From the NCBI RefSeq assembly GCF_013423785.1, contig NZ_CP058952.1, forward strand, positions 1,302,001 through 1,366,000: 64,000 nt of DNA, read 5' to 3'. This stretch comes from Chitinibacter fontanus (GTDB taxonomy: Bacteria; Pseudomonadota; Gammaproteobacteria; Burkholderiales; Chitinibacteraceae). The notes beneath the pieces are model-generated. The model had not been told where the DNA came from, ran no database searches, and saw only the letters and a program-made list of their open reading frames with translations. This document shows positions 60,001 through 64,000 of the stretch, piece by piece. Numbering within the stretch: the stretch's first letter is position 1; every line of letters begins with the position of its first letter. Both the position numbers and the translations under genes were made by a program.

Positions 60001-62484
60001 GACAATCACCGTTTGGTTAGATGCTGGCCTGGTCCCCTCTCAACCCTGATGCTATTAGCCATATACGCCCGCCCCATACACGAGTGGCCAGCCAATAGAT
60101 TGGGCGAAAAAGCACAAAGCGCCCAAGAAATCATTTGGCCTCAAGCCAGTTTTTTCTCTGCTCTCAGTAACATCATGAAAAATAATTTTCAGCTGACTCA
60201 AACTTGGCCAGCTGACCCCATACTTCGTACCGCCACAGATATTAAGAAGGTCATGCAAGCGTGGCAACAGCAAAATTGGTCCGGATTAGTTTCTAGCTAT
60301 ACGCGCTCAGAAACTAAAGCATGGGCGATTCCAGAGGATAATTTATTACGTCTTCTGACGGGAAAACGTATAGATCTTGGGACAAGCGAGTCTGATGAAA
60401 ATTTAACTAAAATACCGTTCCTTTCTCCTCAGCAGGCTGACAATCAAAATACCCGACAAGCAGCCAAAAGCCTAAGGAATTGCATTCTTGAATATAAGGA
60501 AGGAACAGCTACAGGCATTCACTCTGCGAAAGGAGTGATTGAGCAAATCAAGCACGAGGAATCTAATTGGAACGATCAAGATGTAGGACAAATTGTATTT
60601 TTGCTTGCTCAATATGCAAAAGAACTACTATCTAGAAAGAAAAATGGTAAAAAAAGGTACAAACAAAGCACCATTATCAATTATGTCTTTGGCGCAGGAG
60701 AGCCACTATTAACTTCATGCTGGGCTGACAATATCCTTGAATATGATACAGAGAATTTCGAAGAAATTTATAGGTTGGCGTTAAATTACAATGAGAAGCC
60801 AACTAGCAAGAAATGGCGTGGTAAATATATTCGGTATTTTCATGAATATATTTCCAAGATTTATGAGGTTCCACCCGTAAATTTTGCCCAAATTGACCCT
60901 GCATTTTCGGGGATTACCAGCCTAGTGAATGCTCAAATTATTCGATATCAAGAATATAGTGATGCAAAATCATTGCTACGCGAAGATTTTTTTGCCACAC
61001 CTGAAGAGCAAGTACTGCAAGAGCTTGCAATTATATTGACGTTCCGATTCGGCCTACGTATTTCAGAATGTCTACGCCTTAGGCGGTGTGACATAGTTTT
61101 TAAAAATGATCTTGTCATAGCATATGTGCAGCGGAGTAAATTTGGGGCACCAAAATCCCGGGCAGGGTTTCGGCAGGTACCATGCTGGACCTTAGCAGAT
61201 GATGAAAATGAGTTACTTATGCGAAGATTGGCTTCACTTGAAGCTCAATTTGGCGCGAATAGTCAAACACCAATTTTCTGTAGTAATGAACGTACTGATG
61301 AATTAATTGAGCAATCTCGCATAAAACAACGACTACTGTTAGCACTTAAACTAGCAACCGGCAACAATCATTGCAGAATTCATGATGCACGCCATACTTT
61401 CGCTAGTACCATCACTTATTTAGCAAATCGAGACCACTCTCATTGGAGAGAAGAGTTTGAAAAGTGGTTTCCTGGGGGGATTGAGCGCGCACAAGAGGTT
61501 TGGCTTGGGAGTAGAACCCCAACTCGCAGATTGATGTATGCATTAAGTGTTCATTTAGGTCATGCGCAATTAGGAACAACATTTGAAAGTTACACACATT
61601 CACTTGACTTATGCCAAGCCTCATTCATGCAGCAACATCCAATCACAATACCAATCATGCGAAAACTGGCTGGATGGACGGGACTTACCGAATCTGCAAT
61701 CAAAGTCCGCCGCCATAGGGAAGATACAGATGAGGGATTTTGGGAGGGACTAATATCATTCACAATTAAGAAAAATAACCTGCCAGAAATTATTATTAAA
61801 TTTGAACATAATCGACCATCACTGCTACCTACCCGTTCAATCGACAATCAATGCAACTTAAGTCTACTTCACAAGACAATCATCAGCTTAAATTCAGGAT
61901 TAACTCAAGCCGAAGTAACCTCCCATTTTGGGTTTTCAGCAAATCAAGTTGAACAAATCCACAAGAGCTACAGCAAGCTAAAGAGTGAGACAGGTTATCA
62001 AGGATTTGACAAGGAAACGACTAGCCGCTATTTCAATAATAATTTTTATAACGATCTTGAGGGAAAAATTATCGCATTTTTGAAAACTTATCCTGAGCAA
62101 GGCAGGAGGGTCCTTAATACTTGGCGCGGGAATTATGAAAAAAACAGATCCGGTTTAGCTATTGCAGACCAGCAAGAGCAAGAGGTTTGGAAAGAATTTC
62201 TACTCGCAATTGGTGCGCAAGGAACATATCAATCAATCCGAACAACAGATATTAATGTCTGCACTCCTCATGAAACCTTATTCAGAGGCCCAAGATATCC
62301 AAGTCAGATACGTGAGCGCCGTATCACAAAATTTGCGCCTGTCATTCTAGCGATTTTTCATCCTCATCAAGACAAAATTCCGGCTTCTAGATCTCTAGCC
62401 CAACAAGAGTTACATCATATCCTCGCATTAACTATTATTCACAACCATCTTTATCAAATTTCCCCATTGCCTCAAAACATTTAA
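57088..62484 (+). CDS. Giant protein with two tandem tyrosine-recombinase domains
   Basis: A 1798-residue protein of no described family known to me. The second recombinase domain has the complete catalytic set: R1324 (FGLRISE), K1351 (RSKFGAPK), H1432-x-x-R1435 (HDARHTFAS), H1492 (HLGHAQL) and nucleophile Y1502 (ESYTHS). A SAM-like core-binding region lies at about 1150-1270. The first half holds a similar but degenerate domain: R599 (TGHRAAEQ), N717-x-x-R720 with H721 (NLSRHWFIS), H743 (AAGH), and Ser near the expected Tyr. A roughly 296-residue tail follows Y1502. The start is TTG 57088 with AGGTGA 8 nt upstream; the first ATG would remove 27 residues. It likely cuts and joins DNA, with the first domain perhaps structural. 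Confidence 0.85.
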   Translation: MNQLKLPTFHRLQAKLNELAPSNAEVICTMIQNIFGLSSDIDGLLEVLEVLGSLFSTDPWPGYPLLNQSQKDVDALLLLCELKARFPDIIIKTYSGSQIKHTVADRPLMATWQTQHKLFSKPQVQIGQFLQATLFIWRSQNPGEIPSAIIEFCAAVRRLLNKDVPSDWPESGPPDLWLSKLMYAAEHKDHPLHRCLKGMRFVLQALERVPPKLTSENIRPQYTQQNDIKQKSYFQNFGSTYQRHSPINTHNQTPRLPQSFSIYRAPIDEEDGEPSLDIWLRDDDGNVGGLGVFDQYARLREARYRTARENNYLPWDWHVLNPAELQVLIPLLLQEQRPQFQTAVTLCLITIACGVDFRDLLNARFVDEWDELPELQICTKSQEWRRRFPQFPGRYTPSIEQTAALHPHQEELTLPLPKALTIMLESSPVQATTVAKRFGFQNPETIESCMQEWLTDQRRQHPSLRATPARLRRIIFDEGIRDHGDELIASLTINSAQFAPNVGFYYYSAPVSNLTKLYCKHLDSIGLSATHSSKYSDVRIGSHLYSDAQWHADQLKSRIDEITAQRSLAFRCEYDELRHFHTQIACYTAWLLQCATGHRAAEQFSFGMPTIALDGWAILRDKVVDEAHRARLVRLSPLAREQIEAYCAHLRGLAQRLAKFNSESAEHIGRMSVLPGLQIGGCNWLFLLPTSPKQALLKLGSAEVQAFLQLKPRLPNNLSRHWFISALRERGLAGEWVSGAAGHIQTGQQPWSSSNTVSPVTISKQWDQIVDGWLKELGFEICTGIPVIHKKRTPHSKTHSNLTALPPTRASEEAHKKSTSAAKALFKKAFSQHTIEDLTNSKELQDQVFNYIARSDEVTEGQKKHLINALTRYLRRKTKMPTSGFVLNCPAEAASFHYDHLLCVERGNWLRQKLPSCLPDDPSNLSLPELLAWAHLCLIIESGLLDPSAALLAILSGGLRQFSGKVWLQWHDNHRLVRCWPGPLSTLMLLAIYARPIHEWPANRLGEKAQSAQEIIWPQASFFSALSNIMKNNFQLTQTWPADPILRTATDIKKVMQAWQQQNWSGLVSSYTRSETKAWAIPEDNLLRLLTGKRIDLGTSESDENLTKIPFLSPQQADNQNTRQAAKSLRNCILEYKEGTATGIHSAKGVIEQIKHEESNWNDQDVGQIVFLLAQYAKELLSRKKNGKKRYKQSTIINYVFGAGEPLLTSCWADNILEYDTENFEEIYRLALNYNEKPTSKKWRGKYIRYFHEYISKIYEVPPVNFAQIDPAFSGITSLVNAQIIRYQEYSDAKSLLREDFFATPEEQVLQELAIILTFRFGLRISECLRLRRCDIVFKNDLVIAYVQRSKFGAPKSRAGFRQVPCWTLADDENELLMRRLASLEAQFGANSQTPIFCSNERTDELIEQSRIKQRLLLALKLATGNNHCRIHDARHTFASTITYLANRDHSHWREEFEKWFPGGIERAQEVWLGSRTPTRRLMYALSVHLGHAQLGTTFESYTHSLDLCQASFMQQHPITIPIMRKLAGWTGLTESAIKVRRHREDTDEGFWEGLISFTIKKNNLPEIIIKFEHNRPSLLPTRSIDNQCNLSLLHKTIISLNSGLTQAEVTSHFGFSANQVEQIHKSYSKLKSETGYQGFDKETTSRYFNNNFYNDLEGKIIAFLKTYPEQGRRVLNTWRGNYEKNRSGLAIADQQEQEVWKEFLLAIGAQGTYQSIRTTDINVCTPHETLFRGPRYPSQIRERRITKFAPVILAIFHPHQDKIPASRSLAQQELHHILALTIIHNHLYQISPLPQNI

Positions 62485-62494
62485 GCAATGGGGA
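62461..62494. terminator. Hairpin spanning the recombinase stop codon
   Basis: A 10-bp perfect inverted repeat TCCCCATTGC/GCAATGGGGA with a 14-nt loop containing the stop codon. It separates two converging genes. Poly-T tails are poor, so termination efficiency is uncertain. Confidence 0.5.
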
Positions 62495-62510
62495 TTTGGA
62501 CTGTCAAAAA

Positions 62511-63185
62511 CTAGCAAATTACTTTACTCACAACACCAGTCTTTTTGGAGCGATCTAGTAGGTTCACAATACTTTTAAAATGCAACTCGATCGCTGAATC
62601 AGGCTCTTGGCCAAGCTTTTGCACAAGCTTTTCAAGACTATCACTCGCAATGTTGAGTAAATGGTGGCCTTTATGCATCGTTGATACTTCGATTTTCTTT
62701 TTATCAAAGAAAACAGATACGACCCTCACCTTTTCAACAAAGTCCAGCTCCTCGGCTACTGCACAGTTTACTTTTGGTAATGTTTCTATTTTGATTTCAT
62801 TGAAGTCACGCGGCTCTTTATTCTTCATTTGGAGTAGAAGCATATCCTTGACTGGCTTTGGTATATTTTCATCATCTATGGGCTCACCGGCAACCAACTT
62901 CTCATGAACCGCGATGCTTTGCTCTTTTACGTCGTTCAAAATTTGAATTGGAGGCTTTTCAATTACCCCTCCTCCCTTTAGAACGGGTTCTACTGCAAAA
63001 ACCATCCTGAATTCATTCTCATTTGCACATACATCTGTGTGAATGACATTGAACGTACTCGAGACAAAATCATTAGTAAATTTCAGTTGCTTCTGCAGTT
63101 CCTTGCATTCAACTGTAACCCCCTTACCATCGGGAGATTTACCAATATTCAACTCTAACGTATGTTCGATTAATTGTTGAGTCAT
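62511..63185 (-). CDS. Hypothetical protein converging on the giant recombinase gene
   Basis: A 224-residue soluble protein with no recognised domain. It has no signal peptide or membrane segment. It alternates beta-prone stretches (VRVVSVFFDKKKIEVS) and helical segments (SDSLEKLVQKLGQEPD), and is rich in Lys, Val and Glu. The start ATG at 63183-63185 has a good AAAGGA site, supporting real translation. It ends 26 bp from the recombinase stop on the opposite strand. Whether it works with the recombinase is unknown. Confidence 0.7.
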   Translation of the reverse strand: MTQQLIEHTLELNIGKSPDGKGVTVECKELQKQLKFTNDFVSSTFNVIHTDVCANENEFRMVFAVEPVLKGGGVIEKPPIQILNDVKEQSIAVHEKLVAGEPIDDENIPKPVKDMLLLQMKNKEPRDFNEIKIETLPKVNCAVAEELDFVEKVRVVSVFFDKKKIEVSTMHKGHHLLNIASDSLEKLVQKLGQEPDSAIELHFKSIVNLLDRSKKTGVVSKVIC

Positions 63186-63423
63186 TTTGACAATCCTTTC
63201 AGTTAGAAAATAAAAATGTGTAGATGCATCAGCAGCTCATCACTAACAATACGTCTACGTAGCTATTTTTAAATGGATTACTTAAAAGGAGAAGGGGAAA
63301 CGAGCAGAAATTTGGTATAAAACGCCCAAATCATCACATAAACTTAAAAAGACTCTTTTTAGAATTCCTACACTGTTGTCGCCGACCGAAAATTGACCCA
63401 CGGGTCAGATTTCAATCGGCGCG
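63186..63423. other. Short intergenic region before the IS5 remnant
   Basis: Probable promoter region of the minus-strand gene ending at 62511, then an IS-end-like motif starting at 63373 that also occurs near 49915. No gene is visible. Confidence 0.5.
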
Positions 63424-63807
63424 AACAACAATGCCATTGCAGCTCGCGGAGCGGCTGCAATCTTTCCCACGCGGGAGAACGCATAGTTTTTTTGGCCAGA
63501 AAATACCGCGGATGCACAAGCTCGAAATGCGATTTTGCATGCGACCAAATACTTGGGTATAGCCATCTGGAAAAAGTGGTCGGGCTACCATCGGCGCAGC
63601 TTGGTGGAAACGAAAATGCGATGTTTCAAATTACTCGGTGAACGAGTGATGGCGCGGGACTTTGATCGTCAGGTAACGGAGTTGCAAGTGCCTGAAGCGA
63701 TCCTAAATCGCTTCAGGTAACTGGGTACACCGACGACGGTGTGTTCGGAATAAATCCGTCTGGAGTTTGGGTTAATTCGTCTTCAAGCTGATTTGTACAA
63801 CAAAGCC
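63424..63807 (+). pseudogene. IS5-family transposase C-terminal remnant with right inverted repeat
   Basis: In one frame the sequence reads NNNAIAARGAAAIFPTRENA, a TAG stop at 63484, then ATKYLGIAIWKKWSGYHRR and VETKMRCFKLLGERVMARDF. This is the conserved C-terminal part of IS5-family transposases. A TAA stop at 63718 breaks the usual end. The right terminus is present: the complement of 63790-63807 reads GGCTTTGTTGTACAAATC, an IS5-type inverted repeat. The N-terminal part and left end are missing, so it is a dead fragment. Confidence 0.85.
63790..63807 (+). repeat. Right terminal inverted repeat of the IS5-family remnant
   Basis: The complement GGCTTTGTTGTACAAATC matches the outer end pattern of many IS5-family elements. 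No matching left copy was found in the window. Confidence 0.7.
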
Positions 63808-63908
63808 ATTTTGAGCAGTAAGCCATAGTCAAAGACCGCTTACGATTAAGCTCCTCCAGACCTTAACTTTGCCCTGCCCTTATAAAGATCACAACTAGCA
63901 TTCAGACT

Positions 63909-64000
63909 TAAGCCATCTGCATTGCATGAAGCCTTGCATAGTAACCATCGGGTTTGCTAACAAGTTCTTGGTGCGGGCCTTCTTCAACAATTTGTCCTCG
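63909..64000 (-). CDS. ABC transporter ATP-binding/permease protein (partial, C-terminus only)
   Basis: The last 30 codons of a gene entering from the right edge: RGQIVEEGPHQELVSKPDG then YYARLHAMQMA and stop. The segment G-x-I-V-E-x-G-x-H-x-E-L is the conserved region after the H-loop in exporter-type ABC half-transporters (MsbA/HlyB class). Substrate cannot be told. It marks the return to normal genes after the accessory region. Confidence 0.8.

Overview
The window comes from a Gram-negative betaproteobacterium, most likely of the order Neisseriales (Chitinibacteraceae-like). This is inferred from the complete division/cell-wall (dcw) cluster, the metX-metW pair, a CIRCE-controlled rpoH, lpxC and msbA, and moderate GC content. 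No taxonomic marker such as rRNA is present. No intact tRNA or rRNA gene was found.

Layout. 1-387 is the start of a Gfo/Idh/MocA oxidoreductase. 469-6964 (minus) is a probable operon: glycosyltransferase, UDP-GlcNAc dehydrogenase, epimerase, O-antigen ligase-like protein, then metX and metW. 7113-8677 (plus) holds two GT2 glycosyltransferases. 8765-29571 (minus) is one long cluster in the transcription order mraZ-rsmH-ftsL-ftsI-murE-murF-mraY-murD-ftsW-murG-murC-ddlB-ftsQ-ftsA-ftsZ-lpxC-small membrane protein-rsmE-msbA. It is driven from a promoter with a three-box MraZ operator. ftsZ carries an apparent one-base deletion in a homopolymer. 29917-31476 has two small unknown genes and rpoH behind a perfect CIRCE operator.

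31623-35080 is a c-di-GMP module (REC-EAL protein, GntR/UTRA regulator, PAS-GGDEF protein). 35202-36472 is an SbtA-type bicarbonate transporter with an SbtB-like PII partner. 36637-39589 carries DedA, a TPR protein, a YfhL-type ferredoxin and rsmD. 39656-43257 is ftsY, a GNAT gene, ftsE, ftsX and a small coiled-coil protein. 43343-46275 holds a histidine phosphatase, a split ThrE-type exporter and a FUSC-family protein.

From about 46,600 to 63,810 the window is accessory DNA. It holds a complete IS1182-family element with a 4-bp target duplication, a lipoprotein, a degraded tRNA-fMet-like remnant and an orphan Rhs tip. Next come a secreted Rhs/YD-repeat protein of 1652 residues with a candidate immunity gene, about 1 kb of sequence without a recognisable gene, and a 1798-residue protein. 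That giant protein contains two tyrosine-recombinase-like domains, the first degenerate and the second with a full catalytic set. It is followed by an unknown convergent gene and an IS5-family remnant. The window ends in the C-terminus of an ABC transporter. The giant tandem recombinase is the best candidate for something undescribed, followed by the Rhs locus with its internal Cys/Asn/Tyr/Gln-rich insert and displaced tip.
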